Assembly: GCF_000150955.2 (NCBI RefSeq)
Contig: NC_011688.1
Span: 186,001 to 250,000, forward strand
DNA: 64,000 nt
Origin: Phaeodactylum tricornutum CCAP 1055/1
Lineage: Eukaryota > Bacillariophyta > Bacillariophyceae > Surirellales > Neidiaceae
Reading direction: 5' to 3'
Each line of letters opens with the position of its first letter. Position 1 is the first letter of the stretch. The translations under genes were made by a program, and so were the position numbers. Shown here piece after piece: positions 33,901 to 43,249 of the stretch. The notes under the pieces are model-generated. The model saw only the letters and a program-made list of their open reading frames with translations. It searched no databases and was not told the DNA's origin.

Positions 33901-36294
33901 TTTCGCGGTCTTCAATATTCACATTTTCTTCAATTATGCCAGTGACAGCGATTTCTTCCTGCCGCTGCTCTTCAGTGTGCCTTCTAGGGGTGTTTTCCGC
34001 ATCCTCCGTCGAAGATTCGGCATCTACGCTGCTTTCGACTTCGACCGATAACTGTTCGTTTTGCTCGTCAACAGCATCTAATAATGGACTGGAATGATCA
34101 CGTAATTGGGAAGCAATAGACTCGAAGACCTCCGCGACACTTTTCTCATCGGCGGTTTCGTCGCCATCAAAGAGGGGCACTTTCCGTTTACGCTCTGATG
34201 TGTGTCTAGAGAATGAGCGCTTCAAACCGTCGTGACTATCTTCGCCTATCTGCGAGCCGACTTCTACAATTTCGACATGAGCTGGCTCCTGCTCCACGTG
34301 ATACGAGCCTTCAGATTCAGGTCGACTTTCGTCGTCATAGCCGACTTCTTCCTCACTATTTCCCTCGGAACTTTCAACCTCTGCTCTCATATCTTCTCTC
34401 GAAAATGCCTCGTCTTCTTCATGCGACTCAACTAGCTCAATAGGCTCGTCGATTCCCCCCAACGGTTCTGCTTCAGCTTGAAGACCATCCTCCACGGACG
34501 TGTCTTCACCTTCATCCGAGTCTTGTACTTCGACTAATTCCTGCTCAGCTCCGTCAAGTCGGTCGATCAAAAGAACTTGACTTGCTGGATTTGGTCGTTG
34601 CAATAGTGCCGAGTAATCCGGAAGTCCGCTGGCTGAGGTCGGCACGGACGAAGGGACAGGATTGGGGTCATCCACCAGTTTGGCCGCCCATTCTTCTTGC
34701 TGCGATAGAGTCATGGGTGGTAACGGCCAGTACTTTTCGAAGAGTTCCAAACCTTTCTGTAGTGAATAGCGAGTAATGAGGAGAATCAGTAGGGATTTAC
34801 GCGATGCCTTCCAAACGTGGCGACGTTCGTGCTCATTCCACTGTGGGCCGTCTAGTTGATTCGGTAGCGAATGGTACAGTTCACAAAAAACCTCCATTCC
34901 CAAAGTTCCCACAATTGGTACAAAGGCATTCGTCAGATTCTCTTGCGGTCGAGTTCTGAGGTCGATGAATACATGACTAGTGGCCAAAAGATGTTCAAAT
35001 ATAGCGTGGTAGGCGTGATTTTTTTCGGAACGTGGCAACCACACACACTTTTCCATTGCGTGCGCCTGTTGAATCGCTTGATGCAGTTGATCATCCGCAA
35101 GTTCAATTTCCAACATCACCGACAAGGGATACCCCGGGCGAGATAACCGTTCCCGTCGTGATAAGATCGGCTTGAGACTGTCGTCCGTATCGACACTCGG
35201 ATTATTCGGCAAACCAGATATGTAGGTGTCCACTCGAAAGCCAAGCATGAGATCACGTGCACACTGGATGGCATCCTGGTCGTCGGCAAAGCCAGCATCG
35301 TTCTTCAGGCACATTATTTTGGCACAGCAAGCCGCCAGGGCGTGAAAGGAAAGACCGCTGGCGGTTTCCAGAGTGTAAAGTGGGGCAAAGCTGTTTTGTA
35401 TCGCAAGGTAGCAAGGTCAGAAGCCATCCCGATGTTGCAAACAACACAACTGAACGACTAGACGCATTTGCATTGAAGATATACGTACTTTTTGTGGTGC
35501 ACCAATTGCTGGACCAACCAATGTACATGCAAATCTTCGGGTAGGCACACTTCCCGATTCGCACGCCAGTAGTCGATCCAGTAGACGAGCATTCCCGTTT
35601 CCAAAAACGTACAGTTGCACCAGATACCAAACAAGTTGGCGTACGTACGCACCCGGTCTTGCGCTTCCGCTACCGTCCAAGACAAACCCATATTCTGTAG
35701 GCTTTCCGTGGTCCAAGACGTCAGTAGGTAGCATAGCAGGGTTTTCCAACACGACGCGGAGCTATCCACCGCTCCCGGATTGCGTTTGAGCCGCTTGCGC
35801 TGACGCGACGACGTCAGCGGTCGCGTTGCCGCTTGCAAATGCGACGGCAGACAGAGAAACAACTCGAGATCGATTGCCTCGTTGCTGACGTTGGTGTAAT
35901 CGCCCACAAGCTGAGGCCAATCGTAGTCGCTGGCGCCCAAGAGCAGTTCCCACAACGAATCGGATCGCGGCTGTCCCAGTGCGTTCTGGAGCGTCCCGTG
36001 AATGGTACGAACGTCGAGACTCGGCAAAAGCTGGGATAGCAAGAGAAGCATAGAAACACGCTGGCGTTCCCGTTCACGCACTTGTTGCTGGACGACGAGA
36101 CTGGCGGAACGCCTCCATGCGTACAGCAGCGCTTGATAGTCCGTCTCGGACAAGGGGCGCTGCGTGTCGGTCAAGATCGTTTCGTAGCGTGCTAGCGTGT
36201 CGTGAAAGATCCCTTCGGAAAAGGTCGGGATTGTAGTGTCACTGCCGATGGTATTCGTCGGGAGCGCTTGATGCAGAAAAGCATTGCCGCTCAT
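30980..36294 (-). CDS. Large acidic protein with four SAP domains and DPGYEAEDSQ repeats
   Basis: Exon 1 36294-35489 and exon 2 35390-30980, with a 98-bp GT-AG intron in phase 2; about 1,738 residues. The N-terminal 500 residues are folded-looking, helical and Trp/Leu-rich (LLCYLLTSWTTESLQNMG; PLYTLETASGLSFHALAACC across the junction). I do not recognise this part. The middle is long, acidic and disordered, with four related motifs: DPGYFAEDSQ, DPGYEAENSH, DPGYEAEDSQ and DPAYDAENSQ. The C-terminal 350 residues hold four SAP domains, each starting with a (V/I)(D/N)WS segment, with cores such as KTVIQLKQELESRGLSTRGK, TVADLRRELSRRNLSTNGRK and TVAELRAELGYRGLSKDGLK. A basic, Arg/Ser-rich tail follows. 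SAP domains bind DNA or RNA in nuclear matrix, repair and RNA-processing proteins, so a nuclear scaffold is likely by inference. Confidence 0.85.
31270..32030 (-). repeat. Four tandem SAP-domain coding repeats
   Basis: Four copies of about 37 codons separated by acidic linkers. Copies 1 and 2 (from the protein N-side) share VIQLKQELES and GLSTRGKK and are the closest pair, suggesting a recent duplication. Copies 3 and 4 are more diverged. Confidence 0.8.
33240..33772 (-). repeat. Four dispersed DPGYEAEDSQ-coding motifs
   Basis: The motif D-P-(G/A)-Y-x-A-E-(D/N)-S-(Q/H) occurs four times at spacings of roughly 45-65 codons inside the disordered acidic part of the SAP protein, each followed by acidic residues. 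The even spacing and conservation in otherwise variable sequence suggest a short linear binding motif. Confidence 0.75.
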
Positions 36295-36753
36295 GATGGC
36301 TGCCGTGACGGAACACGCGTGGACGCGAGGGAGGGTCGGAGCTTGGATGGAACTAGCTTACGTTCCAAAATGCCCTTTCGCCGAATATGAATCGCCAACT
36401 AGTTCGACGAAATTGCAATTGCTCTTCTGTCAAGGGTGTCGCCAACAAGTAGCAAGGGTGCTTTGGTCTAATGTTGCTTGATTGACTGCAAGAGATGGAT
36501 AGGATTACAAGGGTTTTTCCCGTGCGATGTGCCAAACTGTACAATGCACGCGGCGTCCAAAATTGGGCTCCTCAAAACCCGATCGAGACACACCCACCGA
36601 GCGATTTCTGTCTGGCCGATAGTCCGGTAATCGAGTGTCTGGATTTTCTCGTTTCGGGATAGGGTTGGGTTTCCAAGGGGAGAACCAGAATCATTTTACT
36701 CTTACATTAGGTTACCTGTTAGGCAACCGACCGAGCCTCCGTCGAGACTGACC
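36295..36753. promoter_or_regulatory. Divergent promoter region, SAP gene / RmlD-like gene
   Basis: 459 bp between divergent ATGs. No frame of interest and no exact TSACWGTSA copy noticed. Confidence 0.45.
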
Positions 36754-37827
36754 ATGGTGACGACCGGTACGATATCCAGAAGTCCAGTAGAGACTTCTCG
36801 TTGTGATAATTCTTCCAATGCGTTCAGAATTCTCTTGACAGGAGCCTCGGGCTACTTGGGGCAACATATTTTGGCATCGCTCTTCCAATCATCGAGTCAC
36901 CCAGAACAACACTCCTACGAAATATACGCGTTGTATCACCGTGCCGAAGGCTTTGCTGCTGCAGTATCAACGGCTGCCGCCCAATTTCCGACTACCAAGG
37001 TACACGTACAGGCACTAGATTTAAGCGATCAAAGAGCCGTACGGGACTGGTTCGCCAGGATACCAATATTGGACGTTTGTATCCATACGGCCGCCTTGTC
37101 GAGTCCCCGGACCTGCCAAGCACAACCCGAGCTCGCCCATAACAGTAACTGTCCAAAAGCCTTTCTGGATGCCCTGTTGGAAGTTCGAAATACCTACGTT
37201 ATTGCTTTATCCACGGACCAAGTCTACGATGGAACAGAACCACCTTACCGAGAGGACACTCCTCCGGAACCTTGTAATGTGTACGGAAGAACCAAACTAG
37301 CTTTGGAACATCATTTGTTGCAAAGCAACAACTGTCGTACCTTGATACTCCGTAGCAGTATCATTCTGGGTCCCCGTGCCCCCGTTCTTCCCGAAATAGC
37401 GCACGAAACATTTTTGCACTTTTGTGCCACCCGCCAAGGCGTGGACACGGTCTTTTACCGGGATGAAGTTCGGTCCGTGGTGTCTGTACACGACGTCGTA
37501 GCGGTAATACTGGGACTGCTCGCCAGTTTTCGCAACGGTGATACCGTCCCCACGGGCGTGTACAATATGGGTGGCCCGACTGCTGTTAGTCGGGTAGATA
37601 TGGCGGAACTAGTCTTTGAGCACTTGGGGTACAACCCCCAACACATTCTCGCCAAAGATAGGGCCGCCGTACCACCTTCCGCCGATAGCGTACCGAGTCC
37701 TTTGAACATTGCCATGGATAGCTCATTGCTTTATCAATATACGAAAAGAAGCTTTAGCAGTGTCAAAAACATGGTGGAATCAACGTTTCCGAAGGGATCG
37801 GATGGTTCCACTTTGCAGCATGTGTAG
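36754..37827 (+). CDS. RmlD/MAT2B-like NAD(P)-dependent sugar-nucleotide reductase
   Basis: 357 residues, one exon. Rossmann nucleotide motif LLTGASGYLGQHI (about 28-40), then DVCIHTAALSSPRTC, ALSTDQVYDG and the catalytic YxxxK in NVYGRTKLALEHHLL, with LILRSSIILGP. STDQVYDG and the following EDTPPEPCNVYGRTK match the RmlD_sub_bind group (dTDP-4-dehydrorhamnose reductase and its eukaryotic relative MAT2B). It may make an activated deoxysugar such as dTDP- or UDP-rhamnose; a MAT2B-like regulatory role is the alternative. A link to the rhamnosyltransferase-like gene about 30 kb away is attractive but unproven. No leader sequence, so cytosolic. Confidence 0.82.
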   Translation: MVTTGTISRSPVETSRCDNSSNAFRILLTGASGYLGQHILASLFQSSSHPEQHSYEIYALYHRAEGFAAAVSTAAAQFPTTKVHVQALDLSDQRAVRDWFARIPILDVCIHTAALSSPRTCQAQPELAHNSNCPKAFLDALLEVRNTYVIALSTDQVYDGTEPPYREDTPPEPCNVYGRTKLALEHHLLQSNNCRTLILRSSIILGPRAPVLPEIAHETFLHFCATRQGVDTVFYRDEVRSVVSVHDVVAVILGLLASFRNGDTVPTGVYNMGGPTAVSRVDMAELVFEHLGYNPQHILAKDRAAVPPSADSVPSPLNIAMDSSLLYQYTKRSFSSVKNMVESTFPKGSDGSTLQHV

Positions 37828-38064
37828 GTACCAAAGGAACTGCACGGGAAATTCGTGTCGATACGATTCAATGTACGCGAGCGCAAATTAAAGTCGTTAT
37901 ACTGCAGGTCACTATCGGCTTTCTATGGCGGATCTCGTGTACAGCAATTCTGATTGTGTATGATGGCTCCGCCCGATTTGCACTAACTGATACCGTTTGT
38001 CCAACTGATGACTCGTTTCTTACGACAGTATTATAAATATTGCTAGACTATACGCATTCCCGGC

Positions 38065-39611
38065 TTACACTTCTGTCAAAGCCGCAACGCCGGGCAATAC
38101 CTTGCCCTCCAGAAGCTCCAAACTGGCGCCACCGCCCGTCGAAATGTGAGAAACCTTGTCACCCAAACCCGCTTTGTTGACGGCGGCCACAGAGTCGCCA
38201 CCACCAATTATGGTGACGGCGCCCCGTTCGGCAGTGGCTTGGGCGAGCATCTGGGCAACATCGTTGGTGCCAGCCGCAAAGTTGCTAAATTCAAAGACGC
38301 CCATCGGACCGTTCCAAACTATCATAGCAAGAGACAATAGCGAACATGAGATGGCAAACAAACAATAACCCGACCCACTTTCAATCAAATAACGCGTAAC
38401 GACGTACCAATTGTATTGGCTTCGGCAATTTCGCTACGAAACAAATCGATCGTTTCCGGTCCAATGTCCAGTCCCATCCAGTCTCCGGAAATGTCGGTGA
38501 CCTTCGCCACGGCCGAGTTTGCATCATTGTCAAACTTATCAGCCAAGACAACGTCAACAGGCAGAATCAGTTTGACACCCTTTTCTTCGGCCTTTTTCAT
38601 CAATGAACTCGCCAATTCCACAATGTCGTCTTCCACGAGCGATGCGCCAATGTCGTAACCGAGAGCCTTGTAAAAGGTAAAGATCATACCGCCGCCAATC
38701 AAAATGACATCGCACTTGTCCAAAAGCGATTCGATGACCGGAATTTTGGTGGATACTTTGGCACCACCGACAATAGCCATCATGGGGCGTTTGGGCTCTT
38801 CCACGGCACCTTGCAAGTATTGCAATTCCTTCTCCATAAGTTTTCCAGCAGCGTTGAACTTCATATGGGTGGTCACACCGGCAGTCGAAGAATGTGCTCG
38901 GTGAGCCGTGCCAAAGGCGTCCATGACGAAATAATCAGCAAGTTTTCCGAGCCCGGCTGCGAGTTCCGGATCGTTCTTGGTTTCTCCGCTGTAAAAACGG
39001 GTGTTTTCCAACAAGACAACCTTTCCCTCACCCAAATTTTTCGTTGCGGCTTCAACATCCGGTCCCATGCAATCATCAAGTTTGGTAATCGTCTGCCCCA
39101 GCAGTACTTCGAGCGGCTTCACCACTGGGTTGAGCCGACCATTCTTGCCAGTTTCGATAATTTCACCCTTGGGTCGGCCAAAATGGCTGCAGAGAATCAC
39201 GTTGGCTCCCTGCTCGAGCAAGAATTTCGTGGTTGGAACAATGGCGCGCAGGCGTGTGTCATCCGTCACCGTTACATCATCCTAATGTGAAAGTCCAGCA
39301 GATCAGAAAGAGATTCATCAACGGCGTTGGGAACAAGAGTATATATCCGAAAGCGAACAATCCGAGAAACCAAAAGATTCGATGGGACGTACCGTGGCCA
39401 GGGGGGCATTCAAATCAACGCGCACGAGAACATTGGTCCCTTTCATATCGACTTGCTGGGCCAGTTGCTCGACCGTCATTTTGGCTTGGATCACTGGGGC
39501 AGCGTGAAAGCTACGAATTCGGACTGCAAAAGCATTTGCTTTACAGCAAGAGGTCAAGCTGCTGGTTACTGGTGAACGCCGCAAAGCCGTTGAAGTCAAC
39601 ATACGGAACAT
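38065..39611 (-). CDS. PGK: Phosphoglycerate kinase, mitochondrial-type presequence, three exons
   Basis: Exons 39611-39393, 39281-38408 and 38318-38065; introns of 111 bp (phase 0) and 89 bp (phase 1). About 448 residues. The joins restore [16 protein letters not shown] and [18 protein letters not shown] signatures are complete: [41 protein letters not shown] and the [26 protein letters not shown] nucleotide site. Before MTVEQLAQQ lies about 45 residues of basic, hydroxylated leader ([18 protein letters not shown] ... RSFHAAP) without a plastid-type signal peptide. This fits the known mitochondrial location of lower glycolysis in diatoms. The frame is open upstream of this ATG, but the ATG chosen gives a typical presequence. 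The enzyme interconverts 1,3-bisphosphoglycerate and 3-phosphoglycerate with ATP. Confidence 0.95.
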
Positions 39612-40073
39612 GATGATACGGGAGGAGTTGCGGTATTTGCTCCACGGGATCTTAGAGATGATCACACAAGGTTGTGCCGCAGTCGGCAACACGACACCAG
39701 CACGAGAGCTTTTGTCCTCGCCCACAGCCAGCATCGGCACTTGGCTATCCTGGGTTAACGTTGACTGACTAGGAACGCAATGCAATAATATCACTGATGA
39801 CGTGTAGGACATAGGACGTGTCCATTGGCGAGATGACGTAGATTTTACAAAAATTTCCGACTAGTGCAACTGACAGTGACGCTGCGCCTGTCAGTTACAC
39901 GTGTGAGTTCCTCGTGGTGTTTAGCCTCTCAAAGCTGTCAAGCTATATCGAAAAGCCTTATCTTGCACCTCTGCGTAGCCAAAGCCTGGTATAGGATTGC
40001 ATTATTGTTAGTCATCCGAGTAGAACATGTTCTATTGAGCTCCAAGCCAATCTACTAAGTATTCTATTTAGTT
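39612..40073. promoter_or_regulatory. Upstream region of PGK
   Basis: 462 bp. TGACAGTGA lies at 39871-39879, about 260 bp upstream of the PGK ATG. No gene seen. Confidence 0.45.
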
Positions 40074-41207
40074 TCATCCTTGGGCAACGGTTTGTAGAGA
40101 TTCCATGGGACCTGTAAACAAAAGTGCGTCCAGAATATCTTTGTCGTGATCCGCCAGGGTCGGATTTTCAGCGTAGAGCGCGCATACTCGGACATGGGTA
40201 GTCTCTCCTGGAAACACCACAAATTCAAGCTCGAAAGTGGAACTAGGAGGCTTGGCATCATCTGCTACACTATTCGACTCATTCGTTTCTATCGGCTGCT
40301 CGGGACCGTCTATCTCCACCAGGGTCGCCGAACCTTTCGACTTTCCAATCAAATCGCCATATTCCTGATTGAAAGAAAATCCCAACACCATACCATCTTG
40401 ATCTACAGCATATGCGACCTTCAGAATCATTCCTTCCTGTTGCCGGGCAAGGGTAACAGTCGGGTTGACTAAGACAGGTTCTTTATTTGCCGGTAAGCGT
40501 TTCCAAAGGGGCGTATCCTTGGCCGATCCTGGTACTGTTTCTCGAAAGTCCAGTCCTCGCTCTTGGACAAATATTTTCCACATGCCCCAGTCAATGTCTG
40601 GTTCCCACGTTCGGCGCTCGTCAGCGTTTACCGAAAGTTCTATGTCGTGGACTAATTCCTGCTTCATGTCCAGTGATACGAGAGAGTAGAGATTCGTAAA
40701 TTCCATCAAGCACTGCTGGTGAGGCCCAAAGTAACGCATGCACTTGGTGGCACCTCCTTCTTCGTTTTCGTGATCTTTGAAGCATCGCTCCAGCTTGCGC
40801 CAAAAAGGCCGACATGGCCCTTGTCGAAAAGTCTGACACATGGAACAAGTCGTTTCTTCGTCTTCGTCGGGAAGATTTTCGTATGGATCCGTTTCGTCCT
40901 TTACTTCTTCCTGGGATGTGCCTTCCTTGTATTCGTCACATCGTGCTTCGAAAAAGAAGGAGCTTCCAGCCGCGACAGCCAAGACGATGGAACCGAAAAA
41001 GCCAATTGGAGCGCAGTGTCCGCTTTCAGTGATTGTCGGCAGATCCCAACACGAAAGGGATGTGGCCTTCGGCGTAAAAGCCCTAGCGGTATTTCCTATC
41101 AAAGTTGATCCTAACAGACCAGGCACACCCAAAAGAGAGGGTCGAGCCCTCTTGCACAGCTTTGGATTCGGAAGGCGGACGACGCTACAAAGCTTCCGAA
41201 GAACCAT
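40074..41207 (-). CDS. GCK/twin-CX9C domain protein, probably mitochondrial
   Basis: 377 residues from ATG 41207; the frame upstream opens only with a TTG. The N-terminus is basic and Leu-rich (MVLRKLCSVVRLPNPKLCKR), like a mitochondrial presequence. One hydrophobic segment (IGFFGSIVLAVAAGSSFFF, about 70-88) could be an inner-membrane anchor. A Cys-rich module follows: CSMCQTF, then C-x9-C (CRPFWRKLERC), then a second C-x9-C (CMRYFGPHQQC). Paired CX9C helices are the hallmark of CHCH/GCK folds oxidised in the intermembrane space. The C-terminal half (about 190-370) is a separate beta-rich-looking domain (VFPGETTHVRVCALYA) that I do not recognise. Function unknown; respiratory-chain assembly is a guess from the domain and the neighbouring NDUFAF6-like gene. 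Confidence 0.77.
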   Translation of the reverse strand: MVLRKLCSVVRLPNPKLCKRARPSLLGVPGLLGSTLIGNTARAFTPKATSLSCWDLPTITESGHCAPIGFFGSIVLAVAAGSSFFFEARCDEYKEGTSQEEVKDETDPYENLPDEDEETTCSMCQTFRQGPCRPFWRKLERCFKDHENEEGGATKCMRYFGPHQQCLMEFTNLYSLVSLDMKQELVHDIELSVNADERRTWEPDIDWGMWKIFVQERGLDFRETVPGSAKDTPLWKRLPANKEPVLVNPTVTLARQQEGMILKVAYAVDQDGMVLGFSFNQEYGDLIGKSKGSATLVEIDGPEQPIETNESNSVADDAKPPSSTFELEFVVFPGETTHVRVCALYAENPTLADHDKDILDALLFTGPMESLQTVAQG

Positions 41208-41737
41208 AAGGCAGTCAGATGATATTTTTGACAAGGACGTCAAGCAGACTGCTTTAGGAGATCAACCAGGTATTGCAGCCGATTACAAACAAAACCTGTG
41301 CACAGCCTGAGACCAAACACTCCACCAAATTGGTAGTCTTCTGGTGCTCATCCGACTCCTTGATTCTAGGTTTTCTTTGTTTCTCAAAGAAGCAAGCAGT
41401 AAGGCAGAGGCAGTTTATGGCCTCAATTTTGTTTTGGCTTTGTTGCGCTGAAGGCCGTCTGCTCGTGGGCCGGAGATAATTGAATCGACTTCATCGTTAA
41501 CACGTCACACTACTCACAGACAGACCCTCCCCGAACTCGTCCTATAAACATCAGCGAGATCAATCTCCAGCGATTCGATCTTTACATCTTGGCCATAGAA
41601 AGTCGAGTGCATTTCGACAGTTTTATAGTAGAAAGTCGGGTGGCTATTGCATAAGCCAACGATTAAGCTATAGATGGTAGCACAATGCACATAAGTCGTG
41701 TGGGAGGAATATTAATGGCAAACATAAGTCTTTCACT
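41208..41737. other. Intergenic, upstream of GCK-domain gene
   Basis: 530 bp between two minus-strand genes. No gene and no notable repeat. Confidence 0.5.
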
Positions 41738-42835
41738 CTAAAAGTTCTTTTGGAAATAGGCCAAGGTCATTCTTGAAGCACAAACTGCATGTTCCAAAGA
41801 GCCGACATTACGTAAGTTGCGATCTGTCAGCTGATACTGACTTTTTTCCAGTCTATTCAAGAAGGTCTCTGACGCCAATCCAGGTAACAAAACAGAAACG
41901 GCTTTGTTCCCGTTTGGTTCCGCTAGTATCGCTTCGCGTAGATCGCGGGCTTTCTGCAAGTTGTCTCTTGCCGTCTCGACGATGTCTCGTACTGCGTTTT
42001 CCATGGCTCGTAAACAGACCTTATCACCTTGACCCAACGCTGAAAGTAAGTACCGGGGACTGCGCACGCCATATTTTGTCGTCAGTTCCGTGGGAATGAT
42101 CAGTTTTCCGGTTGTGCTGATGACAGGAATGCTCAAACGAAGTGCATTGGTTACGCCGTGAGCAATACCGACTAGACGGGCAGCCTCGTGACAAGCAGGG
42201 GAAATGTCGGGCATTATTTCCCCACTTTCCAAAACTAGTTCGGCCAAAGTGCCACAAGACTGCTCCGCATGCCTGGTAAGATCCGCAACGGTTTCGTATT
42301 GTTTTACATTCAAATCCTTGGCTCTTCCATCAATTATGTCATCGAAATGCTGTTTGGTCCAAGGAACCTCAGTCGAGAGAGATTGTAAGAGTCGCAAAGT
42401 CGGATGGTGATTCTGGTTCACGGTCAACACATCACCAGCGAAGACGGCGTCAACACCTTGTTTCCACCACTTCAGCTGTTCCTCGGGTGATGAGTGCTTT
42501 GATATCTTTGCAGAGTTTCCAAATCTTAGACCACTTTCAATCCAAAAGCCACGGACTGCGTAGTATGCTTTTTGCATTCGCCGTTCCGGCAGCAAAAGGC
42601 CCGGGAGATACCCAGCTGGGTCGTGAAGGCGCACAGTTTTGATGGCGCTATCCAAATCTCGCTGTTGCTCAGCGTTGGAAGTTACGATCCGGCTCAGTAT
42701 ATTCAGCGCACGTCGCTGAGTTTGCCGGTGTATGGCCTGCGGTAGCGTCCGTTTCGTCAGCGTAATCATGTTATTTTGGCAAGCATTCATGCTAACTGTG
42801 TGGTCTGGCAAAGTGTGATTCTGGTTCACGGTCAT
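41738..42835 (-). CDS. NDUFAF6-like complex I assembly factor (squalene/phytoene synthase fold)
   Basis: 365 residues from ATG 42835. In-frame ATGs 16 and 23 codons later would give cleaner mitochondrial leaders (MITLTKRTLPQAIHRQTQRR). Squalene/phytoene synthase-like helices follow: DPAGYLPGLLLPERRMQKAYYAVRGF-type start (about 73-95), LKWWKQGVDAVFAG and VGIAHGVTNALR. The aspartate-rich DxxxD motifs of true prenyl-condensing enzymes are not evident, as in the catalytically diverged NDUFAF6 group, which supports assembly of mitochondrial complex I. Residues 2-7 (TVNQNH) recur at about 137-142 because a 20-bp DNA segment is repeated exactly, so the first residues may derive from a local copy event. 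The next upstream gene on this strand is the ROCO-protease gene. Confidence 0.8.
   Translation of the reverse strand: MTVNQNHTLPDHTVSMNACQNNMITLTKRTLPQAIHRQTQRRALNILSRIVTSNAEQQRDLDSAIKTVRLHDPAGYLPGLLLPERRMQKAYYAVRGFWIESGLRFGNSAKISKHSSPEEQLKWWKQGVDAVFAGDVLTVNQNHHPTLRLLQSLSTEVPWTKQHFDDIIDGRAKDLNVKQYETVADLTRHAEQSCGTLAELVLESGEIMPDISPACHEAARLVGIAHGVTNALRLSIPVISTTGKLIIPTELTTKYGVRSPRYLLSALGQGDKVCLRAMENAVRDIVETARDNLQKARDLREAILAEPNGNKAVSVLLPGLASETFLNRLEKSQYQLTDRNLRNVGSLEHAVCASRMTLAYFQKNF
42407..42426. repeat. 20-bp exact direct repeat, copy A
   Basis: GTGATTCTGGTTCACGGTCA, inside the NDUFAF6-like coding region. The identical sequence occurs again at 42815-42834, overlapping the start codon of the same gene, 408 bp away. 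Confidence 0.9.
42815..42834. repeat. 20-bp exact direct repeat, copy B
   Basis: Second copy of the 20-mer at 42407-42426. It covers the second and following codons of the longest NDUFAF6-like reading, in the same frame, giving TVNQNH in both places. Confidence 0.9.
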
Positions 42836-43249
42836 GTCATCGTCGTGTGTCGTGCGAAGTAGCGACAGTGAGAAAACTCCAAAAACCAGCTGGTGACGTG
42901 TCTGGTGGGACTAAAAATCTGCAAGAACTCACAGTCACTGGAACGTTGGAGATGTTTCTAACAATAACACTACAGCTATGGCACGTATGCAAGCGCCTTC
43001 CTCAATTCACAGTCGGCTGACTGCAAATCAAACTTCGCTCATCAACACAAAAATCTCGTTCACAGGAAGCGATCATACGAGGATCGTCATCTCAAGAATG
43101 GACAAATCCGTACACAAAAGAGTGATGTGACAACGAAAAATCTCACGCAGGAACAAAAAATACAATATTTACTGTTAGAACTGAAGACACAATTTTAAAG
43201 GTTGAGGCACATATCGAGGAAGCTCATAACGTTGACCTTGAGTATGTTT
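42836..43249. promoter_or_regulatory. Upstream region of NDUFAF6-like gene
   Basis: 414 bp between two minus-strand genes. TCACAGTCA at 42929-42937 and a one-mismatch relative (CGACAGTGA) near 42863 lie within about 100 bp upstream of the start codon. Confidence 0.45.
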
